DNA from: Gp6-AA40 sp035263125 | GTDB lineage: Bacteria > Acidobacteriota > Vicinamibacteria > Vicinamibacterales > UBA2999 | DNA length: 37,660 nucleotides | Reading direction: 5' to 3' | Assembly: GCA_035263125.1 (NCBI GenBank) | Contig: DATFRP010000093.1 | Coordinates: 1 to 37,660, forward strand | Part shown: piece by piece, positions 23,319 through 31,825 of the stretch | Numbering within the stretch: the first letter of the stretch is position 1 | Layout: every line of letters begins with the position of its first letter | Notes under the pieces: model-generated | Database searches by the model: none | The model's input: only the letters and a program-made list of their open reading frames with translations | Told to the model about the DNA's origin: nothing | Program-made: the position numbers and the translations under genes

Positions 23319-24368
23319 ATGAGCACTTACTGGAACGGACAAGACTTGCTGTCGCCGGTGACTGCCGACGAGCCGTGTGGGAAGAATCTCGAAGACAGCG
23401 AGACGTTGGCATCGCTCGACGCGTACCAGATTTTCGGTCAGGTCACGCTGGAGCCGGTGAAGTTGGAAGACGGCGAACCGGTCCGCCGCGAGGCGCGCAA
23501 AAGCGATCGTCCGCCGAACTGGGGACTGATCAGGGACGAGGCGCTCGCGGCGCTGCAGGCGAGTAAAGACCTTCGCCTGCTCGCGCACCTTGGGGCGGCG
23601 ACGCTTCGCGTCGAAGGGATTCCCGCATTCGCGCAGACCCTGACAGTGGCGTCATCCTGGCTCGAGTCGTACTGGACGAATGTCTATCCTCTGGTCGACG
23701 AGGATGCGATTTTTCGTCAGAACGCCTTGAACTGCTTTGCCGATCCGGTGGCGGTGATCGACGGCCTGCGCCGTGCGCCGCTCGTCAGCAGTCGCCAGCA
23801 CGGACGGTTCAGCGTCCGCGATCTCGATATCGTGGCCGGTCAGGTCACGCCTGGCGAGTCCGAGCCGCGACCGGACCAGGCGCAGATCGATGCCGCATTC
23901 GGGGCGACGCCGATCGATGAGCTGAAACTGCTGCGGGAGAGCATCAACGGCGCGCTGACGGCGCTCGGATCGATCGATGGCGCGATGCGAAACGCCGCCG
24001 GCACCGAGGTCGCGCCGAACTTCGAGGGGCTCTCGGCGCAGTTGAAGAGGATGGCAGCCATCGTCCGCACGCAGCTGGCGGCGCATCCCAATGGTGGTGG
24101 CGCCGCTGAAGAAGGTGGTGAGGCGGCGACCGACGCGGCAGGGCCGGGGGTCGTGGCGGTGGGCGCGATCAAATCACGACAGGATGCGATTCGCGCGATG
24201 GATGCGGCGGCCGAATTCTTTCGCCGCAACGAGCCATCGAGTCCCATCCCGTTGTTCCTCGACCGCGCAAAGCGTCTGGTCGCGAAGGATTTTCTCGAGG
24301 TGCTGGCCGACATCGCGCCCGATGCGGTCCCGCAAGCGAAGTCGGCAGGTGGCTTGAGAGACGAGTAG
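23319..24368 (+). CDS. tssA: T6SS cap/assembly protein TssA
   Basis: This 349-residue protein has the ImpA N-terminal domain (about 10-130; ADEPCGKNLEDS, PPNWGLIRDEALAAL, TLRVEGIPAF, YPLVDEDA). It ends with the conserved C-terminal segment RRNEPSSPIPLFLDRAKRLV followed by FLEVLADIAPDA. It lacks the large C-terminal VasJ-type extension of long TssA proteins. TssA primes tail assembly at the baseplate and, in some clades, moves to the distal end of the growing sheath. The ATG at 23319 has GGTGAG about 8 nt upstream. It is the first gene of the second block, 19 nt before tssB. Confidence 0.92.
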   Translation: MSTYWNGQDLLSPVTADEPCGKNLEDSETLASLDAYQIFGQVTLEPVKLEDGEPVRREARKSDRPPNWGLIRDEALAALQASKDLRLLAHLGAATLRVEGIPAFAQTLTVASSWLESYWTNVYPLVDEDAIFRQNALNCFADPVAVIDGLRRAPLVSSRQHGRFSVRDLDIVAGQVTPGESEPRPDQAQIDAAFGATPIDELKLLRESINGALTALGSIDGAMRNAAGTEVAPNFEGLSAQLKRMAAIVRTQLAAHPNGGGAAEEGGEAATDAAGPGVVAVGAIKSRQDAIRAMDAAAEFFRRNEPSSPIPLFLDRAKRLVAKDFLEVLADIAPDAVPQAKSAGGLRDE

Positions 24369-24387
24369 GACGTTGAGGAGGTGAGCC

Positions 24388-24894
24388 GTGGCTAAGTCGA
24401 GCAGTCAGAAGTTCATCGCACGCAACCGCGCGCCACGCGTGCAAATCGAGTACGACGTGGAGCTCTATGGCGCGGAAAAGAAGATTCAGCTGCCGTTCGT
24501 GATGGGCGTGCTGGCCGACTTGTCGGGAAAACCCGCGGAGCCGCTTCCGCAGGTGGCCGACCGCAAGTTCCTCGACATCGACGTCGACAACTTCGACAGC
24601 CGCATGAAGGCGCTGAAGCCGCGGGCGAGCTTTCAGGTTCCCAACACCTTGACCGGTGAAGGCAACATCAACGTCGAGCTCACCTTCGAGAACATGGACG
24701 ATTTCTCTCCGGCCGCGGTCGCGCGCAAGGTCGACGCGCTCAACAAACTGCTCGAAGCGCGCGAACAGCTCGCGAACCTGATTACCTACATGGACGGCAA
24801 GACCGGGGCCGAGGAACTGGTCGCCAAGCTGCTCCAGGATCCGGCTCTCTTGCAGACGCTGGCGTCGACGAAGAAGGATGAATCCGCATCGTAA
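24388..24894 (+). CDS. tssB: T6SS contractile sheath small subunit TssB (VipA)
   Basis: This 168-residue protein has the usual TssB length and signatures: SSQKFIARNRAPRVQIEYDV, LPFVMGVLADLSG, FLDIDVDNFDSRMK and the C-terminal helix EAREQLANLI. TssB and TssC interlock into the contractile sheath. The GTG start at 24388 is supported by a strong Shine-Dalgarno, GAGGAGGTGA, ending 3 nt before it. It precedes tssC by 26 nt, as in almost all T6SS loci. Confidence 0.97.
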   Translation: MAKSSSQKFIARNRAPRVQIEYDVELYGAEKKIQLPFVMGVLADLSGKPAEPLPQVADRKFLDIDVDNFDSRMKALKPRASFQVPNTLTGEGNINVELTFENMDDFSPAAVARKVDALNKLLEAREQLANLITYMDGKTGAEELVAKLLQDPALLQTLASTKKDESAS

Positions 24895-24920
24895 ACCCCC
24901 ACGTATTAGCGGAGAGACGT

Positions 24921-26414
24921 ATGGCCGATCCGAAATCGCAGCAGGAGCAGGTGGCTGGAGGAACAGCTGAAGTCACCGATTTCGACTCCCTGCTGAAGAA
25001 AGAGTTCAAACCCAAGACCGACGAAGCGAAAGAAGCGGTCGAACGCGCGGTGCGCACGCTCGCCGAGCAGGCGCTCTCGCAGACGAAGTTGATCGGCGCC
25101 GATGTCGTCAAGTCGATCGAGGCGATGATCGCTCAGCTGGACAAGAAGCTGACCGAGCAGATCAATTTGATCCTGCATCACGCTGATTTTCAGAAGCTCG
25201 AGGGCGCGTGGCGCGGGCTGCACTATCTCGTCAGCAACACCGAGACCGACGAGATGCTGAAGATCCGCTTCATGAATATCAGCAAGGCCGATCTGGGCAA
25301 GACGCTGAAGCGCTACAAGGGCACCGCCTGGGATCAGAGTCCGCTGTTCAAGAAGATCTATGAGGCGGAATACGGCCAGTTCGGTGGCGAGCCGTTCGGC
25401 TGCCTGGTCGGTGACTACTACTTCGACCAGACCCCGCCCGACACCGAGCTGCTGGGCGAGATGTCGAAGGTTGCCGCCGCCGCCCATACGCCGTTCATTG
25501 CCGGGGCCTCGCCGACCGTCATGCAGATGGAGAGCTGGCAGGAATTGGCGAACCCACGCGACCTGACCAAGATCTTCACCACGCCGGAATATGCGGGGTG
25601 GCGATCGCTGCGCGAGTCGGATGACGCGCGCTACCTCGGTCTCGCCATGCCTCGCTACCTGTCGCGTCTGCCCTACGGCGCCAAGACCAGCCCGGTCGAG
25701 GAGTTCGATTTCGAAGAAGACACGGGCGCCGCCGATCACAACCGCTACACGTGGGCGAACGCGGCCTATGCCATGGCGGTGAATGTCAACCGCTCGTTCA
25801 AGTTGTACGGGTGGTGCTCGCGCATCCGCGGCATCGAGTCGGGTGGAGCGGTGGAAGGTCTGCCCACCCACACCTTCCCGACCGATGATGGCGGTGTCGA
25901 CATGAAGTGCCCGACGGAGATCGCAATCAGCGATCGCCGGGAGGCGGAGCTCGCGAAGAACGGGTTCATGCCGCTCGTGCACCGCAAGAACTCGGATTTC
26001 GCCGCGTTCATCGGTGCTCAGTCGCTGCAGAAGCCGTTCGAGTACGACGATCCCGATGCCACCGCGAACGCGAACCTCTCGGCGCGTCTCCCATACCTGT
26101 TCGCGTGCTGCCGGTTCGCGCACTACTTGAAGTGCATCGTGCGCGACAAGATCGGCTCCTTCAAGGAGCGCGATGACATGCAGGTCTGGCTCCAGAAATG
26201 GATCATGAACTACGTCGACGGCGATCCGGCGCATTCGTCCGAGAGCACCAAGGCGCAGAAGCCGCTCGCCGCCGCAGAAGTTCAGGTCGCAGAAGTGGAA
26301 GGGAATCCAGGCTACTACTCGGCGAAGTTCTTCCTTCGCCCCCACTATCAGCTCGAGGGTCTCACCGTGTCGCTCAGGCTGGTGTCGAAGCTGCCGTCAG
26401 CCAAAGCGAGTTGA
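24921..26414 (+). CDS. tssC: T6SS contractile sheath large subunit TssC (VipB)
   Basis: This 497-residue protein is a full-length TssC. Typical blocks are FDSLLKKEFKPKTDEA, LEGAWRGLHYLVSNTETDE, FGCLVGDYYFD, YLGLAMPRYLSRLPYG, LPTHTFPTDDGGVDMKCPTE and the C-terminal FFLRPHYQLEGLTVSLRLVS. With TssB it forms the sheath whose contraction drives the Hcp tube. GGAGAG lies 6 nt ahead of the ATG. A 479-codon open frame on the opposite strand covers this gene and is a GC-rich shadow. Confidence 0.98.
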   Translation: MADPKSQQEQVAGGTAEVTDFDSLLKKEFKPKTDEAKEAVERAVRTLAEQALSQTKLIGADVVKSIEAMIAQLDKKLTEQINLILHHADFQKLEGAWRGLHYLVSNTETDEMLKIRFMNISKADLGKTLKRYKGTAWDQSPLFKKIYEAEYGQFGGEPFGCLVGDYYFDQTPPDTELLGEMSKVAAAAHTPFIAGASPTVMQMESWQELANPRDLTKIFTTPEYAGWRSLRESDDARYLGLAMPRYLSRLPYGAKTSPVEEFDFEEDTGAADHNRYTWANAAYAMAVNVNRSFKLYGWCSRIRGIESGGAVEGLPTHTFPTDDGGVDMKCPTEIAISDRREAELAKNGFMPLVHRKNSDFAAFIGAQSLQKPFEYDDPDATANANLSARLPYLFACCRFAHYLKCIVRDKIGSFKERDDMQVWLQKWIMNYVDGDPAHSSESTKAQKPLAAAEVQVAEVEGNPGYYSAKFFLRPHYQLEGLTVSLRLVSKLPSAKAS

Positions 26415-26450
26415 GTTTTCCGACGTCCGTCAGCGTAGGAGTGTTTCGTT

Positions 26451-26933
26451 ATGGCATCAGACATTTTCGCGAAGATAGGGGACATCAAGGGCGAATCGTT
26501 CGACGACAAGCACAAGGGCGAGATCGAGATCCTCTCGTGGTCCTGGGGCGTGACCCAGAGCGGCACCATGTCGCACGGCGGGGGCGGCGGCGAGGGCAAG
26601 GCGAACTTCAACGATTTCAACTTCACCCACCACGTCGACAAGGCGTCGCCGGTGCTGATGAAGGCGTGCGCGACCGGTGAGCACCTCAAGGACGCGACGA
26701 TCACCGTGCGCAAGGCCGGCAAGGGCCAGCAGGAATATCTGATCATCAAGATGTCCGACGTGATCATCACCGCAGTGGCCCCGAGCGGCGCCGGCGATGG
26801 AGCAGCGACCGCCGAGCACGTCGCGATGCAGTTCGCGAAGGTCGATCTCGAATACAAGCCGCAGAAGCAGGACGGATCGCTCGACGCCGGCGTGCACTTC
26901 AAGTACGACATCAAGGGCAACAAGGAAGGCTAA
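26451..26933 (+). CDS. hcp: T6SS inner tube protein Hcp (TssD), copy 1
   Basis: This 160-residue protein is a typical Hcp. Key blocks are DIKGESFDDKHKGEIEILSW, the SWGVTQ strand, FTHHVDKASPVLMKACATG, TVRKAGKGQQEYLIIKMSDV and the terminal FKYDIKGNKEG. It assembles into hexameric rings that stack into the tube inside the sheath and can carry small effectors. GTAGGAGTG lies about 8 nt before the ATG, a good ribosome binding site. It is 36 nt after tssC. A strong RNA stem-loop begins 17 nt after its stop, before the second hcp. Confidence 0.97.
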   Translation: MASDIFAKIGDIKGESFDDKHKGEIEILSWSWGVTQSGTMSHGGGGGEGKANFNDFNFTHHVDKASPVLMKACATGEHLKDATITVRKAGKGQQEYLIIKMSDVIITAVAPSGAGDGAATAEHVAMQFAKVDLEYKPQKQDGSLDAGVHFKYDIKGNKEG

Positions 26934-26949
26934 ACCGACGAGCGCGTCA

Positions 26950-27000
26950 GGCGCGGTGCCACGCTCGGGGTCCGGGTGTGGGCTCTCGTGGTGCCGTGCC
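26950..27000 (+). other. Intercistronic 14-bp RNA stem-loop between hcp1 and hcp2
   Basis: In the sense RNA, 26950-26963 pairs without interruption with 26987-27000, giving 14 bp closing a 23-nt loop. Three pairs are G-U (26953/26997, 26957/26993, 26958/26992), so the structure is stable only in the sense transcript. It starts 17 nt after the hcp1 stop and has no T-run. It probably protects the hcp1 3' end or attenuates downstream transcription. The rest of the 105-nt gap contains no gene. Confidence 0.55.
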
Positions 27001-27038
27001 GATGACCCGCCTCGCTCCATCGACAGAAAGCTGACGAC

Positions 27039-27560
27039 GTGACACCTGTGAATGCTGGCGGCGGTGCCGGCGACATGTTCCTCAAGATCAAGGGCGCCAT
27101 GCATGGCGTGATCAAGGGGGAGTCGCAGGACGACACCCACAAGGGCGAGATCGACATCCTGTCATGGTCGTGGGGCATGGCAGGCAAGGTGAGCCTGGGT
27201 GGCGGTGCCGCATCGGGGAAGGCCACCATCCACGACCTGAAGGTCAACAAGCGGGTCGACAGCGCCTCGACGGCGTTGATGCAGGCGCTCAGGACGAACG
27301 AGCCGATCTCGCAAGCGGTTCTCACGGTGCGGAAAGCCGGGAAGGGACAGCTCGAATACCTCAAGATCACCATCGAACAAGGGCGCGTGATGTCGCTCAT
27401 CGTCGACACCGTCGAACCCCAGGGCGGCGGTGTTCCGGAGCTCGTCGAGCGCGTGAGCTTCTCGTTCAACAAGATCGAAGTCGAGTACGTGCCGCAAGGC
27501 AAGGACGGCCTGCCGCAGGGTGGCATGACGTTCACGGACCAATGGAGCAATCAGCAGTAG
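27039..27560 (+). CDS. Hcp-family protein (TssD), divergent copy 2
   Basis: This 173-residue Hcp paralogue shares the core blocks of copy 1 (IKGESQDDTHKGEIDILSWS, TVRKAGKGQLEYLKI, FSFNKIEVEYVPQ). It differs in its N-terminus, in a shorter glycine loop (LGGGAASG versus MSHGGGGGEG) and in its C-terminus (MTFTDQWSNQQ). It may form its own tube segment, a mixed tube or an effector-carrying ring. The start is uncertain: GTG 27039 gives the longest product, GTG 27048 and ATG 27075 are alternatives, and the conserved fold begins at about the ATG (MFLKIKG). No strong Shine-Dalgarno is seen. tagJ follows after 5 nt. Confidence 0.9.
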   Translation: MTPVNAGGGAGDMFLKIKGAMHGVIKGESQDDTHKGEIDILSWSWGMAGKVSLGGGAASGKATIHDLKVNKRVDSASTALMQALRTNEPISQAVLTVRKAGKGQLEYLKITIEQGRVMSLIVDTVEPQGGGVPELVERVSFSFNKIEVEYVPQGKDGLPQGGMTFTDQWSNQQ

Positions 27561-27565
27561 CCGCC

Positions 27566-28399
27566 ATGACTCTCGCCGCCACCGCCGAACAGACGCTGAA
27601 GGGTGGAGATCCGGCCGCCGCGCTGGCGCAGCTGCAGGAGCAGGTGCGGGCCCGGCCGGCCGACGTGAAACTCCGCGTCTTCCTGTTCCAGCTGCTGTGC
27701 GTGCTCGGGAAGTGGGACCGCGCGCTCAATCAGCTCGATGTGGCGTCCGGCCTCGACCCTGAAGCGGTGGCCATGCAGAAGACCTATGGCGATGCGGTCC
27801 GCTGCGAAGCGGTGCGCAACGATGTGTTTGCCGGAAAGAAGTCGCCGATGATCTTCGGCCAGCCGGATCAGTGGCTGGCGCTCCTGATCGAGTCGCTGCT
27901 CGCGTCGGGCCACGGGGAGGGCTCGCGTGCGCAGGAACTGCGTGCCAGGGCCTTCGGCGAAGCGCCGACCTCCCAGGGGGACATCGATGGGCGGCCGTTC
28001 GCGTGGATCGCCGACGCCGATTCCCGCATCGGTCCGGTGCTCGAAGCGGTCATCAACGGCCGGTACTACTGGGTGCCGTTCTCGCGGCTCCTCAAGATCG
28101 AGATCGACCCGCCAGAGGATCTTCGCGACCTCGTCTGGATGCCCGCGCGCCTCCAGTTCGAAAACGGCGGCGAGTCGGTAGCCCTGATTCCAACGCGCTA
28201 TCCGGGCTCGGACGCGAGCGAGGGTCTCATCGCGCTCGGGCGCAAGACGGTGTGGGAGGAGCTCGCCCCTGACATGCACCGCGGCCTCGGTCAGCGGATC
28301 ATCGCGACCGACGTCGACGAGACGCCGATCATGGAGGTCCGCGCCATCTCGATCACCGGTACCGAAGAGACCGCGGATCTCGCAGGCGACCGTGGCTGA
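27566..28399 (+). CDS. tagJ: T6SS accessory protein TagJ (ImpE/SciE family)
   Basis: This 277-residue protein has the ImpE/SciE layout. A TPR-like N-terminal half (about 5-110) includes KLRVFLFQLLCVLGKWDRAL and TYGDAVRCEAVR. The C-terminal half includes FAWIADADSRIGPVLEAVIN, YYWVPFSRLLKIEID and VWMPARLQFENGG. In P. aeruginosa, TagJ interacts with the sheath and with ClpV and tunes sheath recycling. The ATG at 27566 places the conserved LKGGDPAAALAQLQ near the N-terminus; ATG 27542 in the same frame would add eight residues and overlap hcp2. TagJ is characteristic of H1-like (clade i3) systems. The end overlaps tssE by 8 nt. Confidence 0.92.
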   Translation: MTLAATAEQTLKGGDPAAALAQLQEQVRARPADVKLRVFLFQLLCVLGKWDRALNQLDVASGLDPEAVAMQKTYGDAVRCEAVRNDVFAGKKSPMIFGQPDQWLALLIESLLASGHGEGSRAQELRARAFGEAPTSQGDIDGRPFAWIADADSRIGPVLEAVINGRYYWVPFSRLLKIEIDPPEDLRDLVWMPARLQFENGGESVALIPTRYPGSDASEGLIALGRKTVWEELAPDMHRGLGQRIIATDVDETPIMEVRAISITGTEETADLAGDRG

Positions 28400-28901
28400 A
28401 CAACTCCTGCCCCAGGACCGGCTGCAGCCAGCGCTGCTCGATCGCCTCACCGACGACGAGCCGGACAAGAGGCAGGAACCGCCCGAAGTGCGCGTCCTCT
28501 CGAAGAGTCGACTGCGGCAGTCGGTCCTGCGCGATCTCGCGTGGCTCTTCAACTCGACGCGACTCGACGCGGTGACCGACCTCACGAAGCTGCCTGCCGT
28601 ACGACGGTCGGTCGTGAACTACGGATTGCCGGCGCTTTCCGGTCACACTGCCTCGTCTCTCGACATGACCGACCTCGCGCGCGCCGTGCGCGAAGCGATT
28701 CTGATGTTCGAGCCTCGCATTCTTCCGGGCACGCTGCAGATTCGCACCTTGCTCGACCCCGGTGAGCTCGATCATCACAACGTCATCGGCGTCGAAATTC
28801 ATGGTGAGCTCTGGGCGCAGCCCGTGCCCCTGGAGTTCCTGGTCCGCACCGAGTTCGACCTGGAAACAGGGAAGGTGCAGGTCGCCGATCTCGTTTCTTG
28901 A
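28392..28901 (+). CDS. tssE: T6SS baseplate protein TssE (gp25-like)
   Basis: This 169-residue protein is the gp25-type wedge component. Signatures are LRQSVLRDLAWLFNSTRLD near residue 41, VVNYGLPALSG, the EAILMFEPRI helix with the conserved EPR, and the C-terminal FLVRTEFDLETGKV. It binds TssF2G and starts sheath polymerisation. The start is GTG at 28392, overlapping the tagJ end by 8 nt, consistent with coupled translation. tssF begins 12 nt after its stop. Confidence 0.94.
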   Translation: MAEQLLPQDRLQPALLDRLTDDEPDKRQEPPEVRVLSKSRLRQSVLRDLAWLFNSTRLDAVTDLTKLPAVRRSVVNYGLPALSGHTASSLDMTDLARAVREAILMFEPRILPGTLQIRTLLDPGELDHHNVIGVEIHGELWAQPVPLEFLVRTEFDLETGKVQVADLVS

Positions 28902-28913
28902 GAGGCAGGTGTC

Positions 28914-30785
28914 ATGGATCCCCGCCTCCTTCAGTACTACAACCTCGAATTGCAGCATCTGCGCGAGATGGGCGCCGAATTCGCGGCGCACTTTCCGAAG
29001 ATCGCGGCCAGGCTCGGGATGCACGGCCTCGAGGTCGACGATCCCTACGTCGAACGATTGCTCGAAGGCGTGGGATTCCTGGCCGCGCGCGTTCAGCTGA
29101 AGCTCGACGCGGAGTTCCCGCGCTTCACGCAGGCGCTGCTCGAAATCGTCTACCCGCATTACCTGGCGCCAATTCCGTCGATGCTGATGGCGCAGCTCAC
29201 GCCCGATCTGAACGATCCGAGCCTGGCCGGTGGATTCAAAGTGCCGCGCGGCGCGGCGTTGTCGAGTGCGATCGGCGCCGATGCGGCCGACTGTGAATTC
29301 CACACCGCGCACGACGTGACGATGTGGCCGATCGAGATCACGTCAGCGAGTTACTTCTCCTTCGCGCCGGACCTCCCGCTCAATGCGCTCCCGATCGCGC
29401 GTCGCATCAAGGGCGGTCTCCGGATTCGACTGAAGGCGAGCGCCGGTCTGACGTTCGCCCAGACGCGGCTCGATCGCTTGTGCTTTTATCTCACGGGTCG
29501 CGACGACGTCGCGAACAAGCTGTACGAACTGTGCCTGGCCAGCGGGCTGGGTACGCTCGTGGTGCCGACGAAGAATCCTCCGCCCTGGCACGAGCTCCTT
29601 CCCGCCGCTTCGGTCCAGCCGGTCGGTTTCAGCGACGATGAAGCACTGCTGCCGGTGACGCTGCGCTCGTTTCAGGGATACCGTCTGCTGCAGGAGTACT
29701 TTGCGTTCCCGCAGCGGTTCCGTTTCTTCGAGGTGTCGGGGCTCGCTCGTGCATTGAAGCGGGTCGATGCGAACCAGGTCGAGCTGGTGATTCTGCTCGG
29801 TCGCGGCGATCCGACCCTCGAGAACGTCGTCGACGCGTCGAATCTGGCGCTCAACTGCACACCCGCCGTCAATCTGTTTGCCAAGCGCGCGGATCGCATT
29901 CACATCAGCGAGAGCGCCCACGAATACCACGTCGTCCCCGACCGTACCAGGCCGCTCGATTTCGAGGTCTATTCGGTCACCCGTGTCGTCGGGCACGGCA
30001 TCGGGACGGACAGCGAACAGCAGTTCCTCCCGTTCTATACCGCCTACAGTTCAGACGAGACCCACAGGCACTCTGCGTACTACACAACGCGCCGCGAGCC
30101 GCGATTGATGTCGCTGACCGCGAAGCGGCGTGGTCCCCGTTCGAGCTATATCGGAACCGAGGTGTTCCTGTCGCTCGTCGATCCTGCACAGGCGCCGTTC
30201 AGCGGCGATCTGCGTCAGCTCTCGATCGAGACGCTTTGTACGAATCGCGATCTCGCGCTGCAGATGGCGAAGGGGACCGCCTCGAGCGACATGTCGCTCG
30301 ACGTCGCCGCGCCGGTGAAGAGCACGCGGGTGATCAGCGGTCCCAGCCGCCCGTATGCGCCGCTGGCCGACGGAGCGGTGTCATGGCGCGCGATCAGTCA
30401 TCTGTCGCTCAACTACCTGTCGCTCGTGCAGACCAGTCCGCAGGAAGGAGCCGGGGCCCTTCGCGACCTGCTCGAGCTGTATGCCGCGAGCGCCGATCAC
30501 AGCGCGAGACGGCAGATCGAGGGGATTCGATCCGTGCAGGTCGCACGCGTGGTGCGGAAGCTGCAGGCTCCAGGTCCGCTTGCATTCGGCCGGGGACTGC
30601 AGATCGCGCTGCAGATCGACGAGCTGGCGTTCGAAGGCACCAGCGCCTTCATGCTCGGCTCCGTGCTCGATCGCTACTTCGCGCGTCACGTTTCGATCAA
30701 TTCGTTCACCGAAACGGTCTTGCGGTCGGAGACCCGTGAGATCAACCGATGGGGGCAGCAATGGGGCGCGAGACCGACGCTGTAG
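28914..30785 (+). CDS. tssF: T6SS baseplate protein TssF
   Basis: This 623-residue protein is a full-length TssF. The N-terminal block YYNLELQHLREMGAEFAAHF, the motif DPYVERLLEGVGFLAARVQLKL and YPHYLAPIPSM are diagnostic. Later blocks are RFFEVSGL and NRDLALQMA, and the C-terminus is VLRSETREINRWGQQWGARP. TssF with TssG forms the baseplate wedge core. GAGGCAGGTG lies just before the ATG at 28914. The 3' end overlaps the start of tssG by 37 nt (or 25 nt with the alternative tssG start). Confidence 0.97.
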   Translation: MDPRLLQYYNLELQHLREMGAEFAAHFPKIAARLGMHGLEVDDPYVERLLEGVGFLAARVQLKLDAEFPRFTQALLEIVYPHYLAPIPSMLMAQLTPDLNDPSLAGGFKVPRGAALSSAIGADAADCEFHTAHDVTMWPIEITSASYFSFAPDLPLNALPIARRIKGGLRIRLKASAGLTFAQTRLDRLCFYLTGRDDVANKLYELCLASGLGTLVVPTKNPPPWHELLPAASVQPVGFSDDEALLPVTLRSFQGYRLLQEYFAFPQRFRFFEVSGLARALKRVDANQVELVILLGRGDPTLENVVDASNLALNCTPAVNLFAKRADRIHISESAHEYHVVPDRTRPLDFEVYSVTRVVGHGIGTDSEQQFLPFYTAYSSDETHRHSAYYTTRREPRLMSLTAKRRGPRSSYIGTEVFLSLVDPAQAPFSGDLRQLSIETLCTNRDLALQMAKGTASSDMSLDVAAPVKSTRVISGPSRPYAPLADGAVSWRAISHLSLNYLSLVQTSPQEGAGALRDLLELYAASADHSARRQIEGIRSVQVARVVRKLQAPGPLAFGRGLQIALQIDELAFEGTSAFMLGSVLDRYFARHVSINSFTETVLRSETREINRWGQQWGARPTL

Positions 30786-31825
30786 CGTTTTTCGCCGCCC
30801 TCGCGGAAGCGCCGTATCGGTACGACTTCTACGAGACGATGCGGCGGCTGGAATGCCTGTACGACACCAAGCCGCGATGGGGACAGGCACTGCGTCCGAT
30901 CGACGAGCCGGTCCGGCTCGGACAGGATCCGGATCTGTCGTTTGCGCCTGCACCGCTGGCCTCGTTCGAGGCCAGGAACGGAGGAGCGCCACGCCTGCAA
31001 GTCAGGCTGTTCGGTCTGTTCGGTCCCAATGGTCCGTTGCCGTTGCACATGACCGAATACGTGCGCGAGCGGCTGCGTCTTGCGAACGATCCCACACTGA
31101 GCCGCTTCTTCGACATCTTCCATCATCGCTTCCTCTCGTTGTTTTATCGCGCGTGGGCACAGGCCCAACCGCACGTCAGCCGCGATCGGCCGACAGCGGA
31201 TCGCTTTACCGTCTACATCGGCGCCTTCATAGGCATGGCGCCGATGACGTCCCGAGAGCGGGATGCGCTCCCGGACCTCGCGAAGTTCTTCCACGTCGGC
31301 GCGCTGATTCGGCAGCCGCGCAACGCCGAGGGTCTGGTCCACATCCTTCAGCACTTCTTCCGGGTGCCGGTGCGCATCGAGGAGTTCGTCGGCCACTGGT
31401 TGGCGCTGCAGATACCCGAACGCACGTCGCTCACGCGCGACGGCAGCGCCCTTGGCGCGGGCGCGGTGCTCGGGAGTCGCGTCTGGGATCGGCAGCACAA
31501 ATTCCGGATCCACCTGGGTCCGCTGACGCTCGCTCAGTACGAGAGTTTTCTGCCGGCGTCGCAAAGCGGCGAAGGCGGACCGACGTCGCGAAGCGGCGCC
31601 TTGAGGAAACTCATCGACTGGGTTCGTCTGTATCTCAGTTTCGAACTCGACTGGGACGTTCGGCTGCAGCTGAAAGAGCGCGAGGTGCCGCGCCTGGCAC
31701 TCGGTCGTGCCGGGCAGCTCGGTTGGACGACGTGGCTCGGTCAACGTCGTGGAGGCACGGATGCTGACGATCTCTGTCTGGACGCCGAAGCGTTCCTCGA
31801 TCGCGCGGGAGACATCGCTGCATGA
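30749..31825 (+). CDS. tssG: T6SS baseplate protein TssG
   Basis: This 358-residue protein has TssG signatures: EAPYRYDFYETMRRLE, RPIDEPVRLGQDPDLSFAP, LQVRLFGLFGPNGPLPLHMTE, FFDIFHHRFLSLFYRAW and the C-terminal GRAGQLGWTTWLG. It pairs with TssF in the wedge. The start is ATG 30749, inside tssF; ATG 30761 in the same frame has GGGGG 6 nt upstream and fits equally well. The stop overlaps the clpV start as ATGA, so tssF, tssG and clpV should be translated as a coupled series. Confidence 0.95.
   Translation: MGAAMGRETDAVAFFAALAEAPYRYDFYETMRRLECLYDTKPRWGQALRPIDEPVRLGQDPDLSFAPAPLASFEARNGGAPRLQVRLFGLFGPNGPLPLHMTEYVRERLRLANDPTLSRFFDIFHHRFLSLFYRAWAQAQPHVSRDRPTADRFTVYIGAFIGMAPMTSRERDALPDLAKFFHVGALIRQPRNAEGLVHILQHFFRVPVRIEEFVGHWLALQIPERTSLTRDGSALGAGAVLGSRVWDRQHKFRIHLGPLTLAQYESFLPASQSGEGGPTSRSGALRKLIDWVRLYLSFELDWDVRLQLKEREVPRLALGRAGQLGWTTWLGQRRGGTDADDLCLDAEAFLDRAGDIAA

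Noticed and set aside
24906..26345. Long open frame of 479 codons on the minus strand opposite tssC
   Set aside because: The plus strand holds an unambiguous full-length TssC. The antisense frame is Arg/Leu/Gly-rich with no recognisable domain, as expected for a GC-rich shadow. Other long antisense frames (for example 855-2090, 12422-13639 and 14917-16092) were rejected for the same reason.
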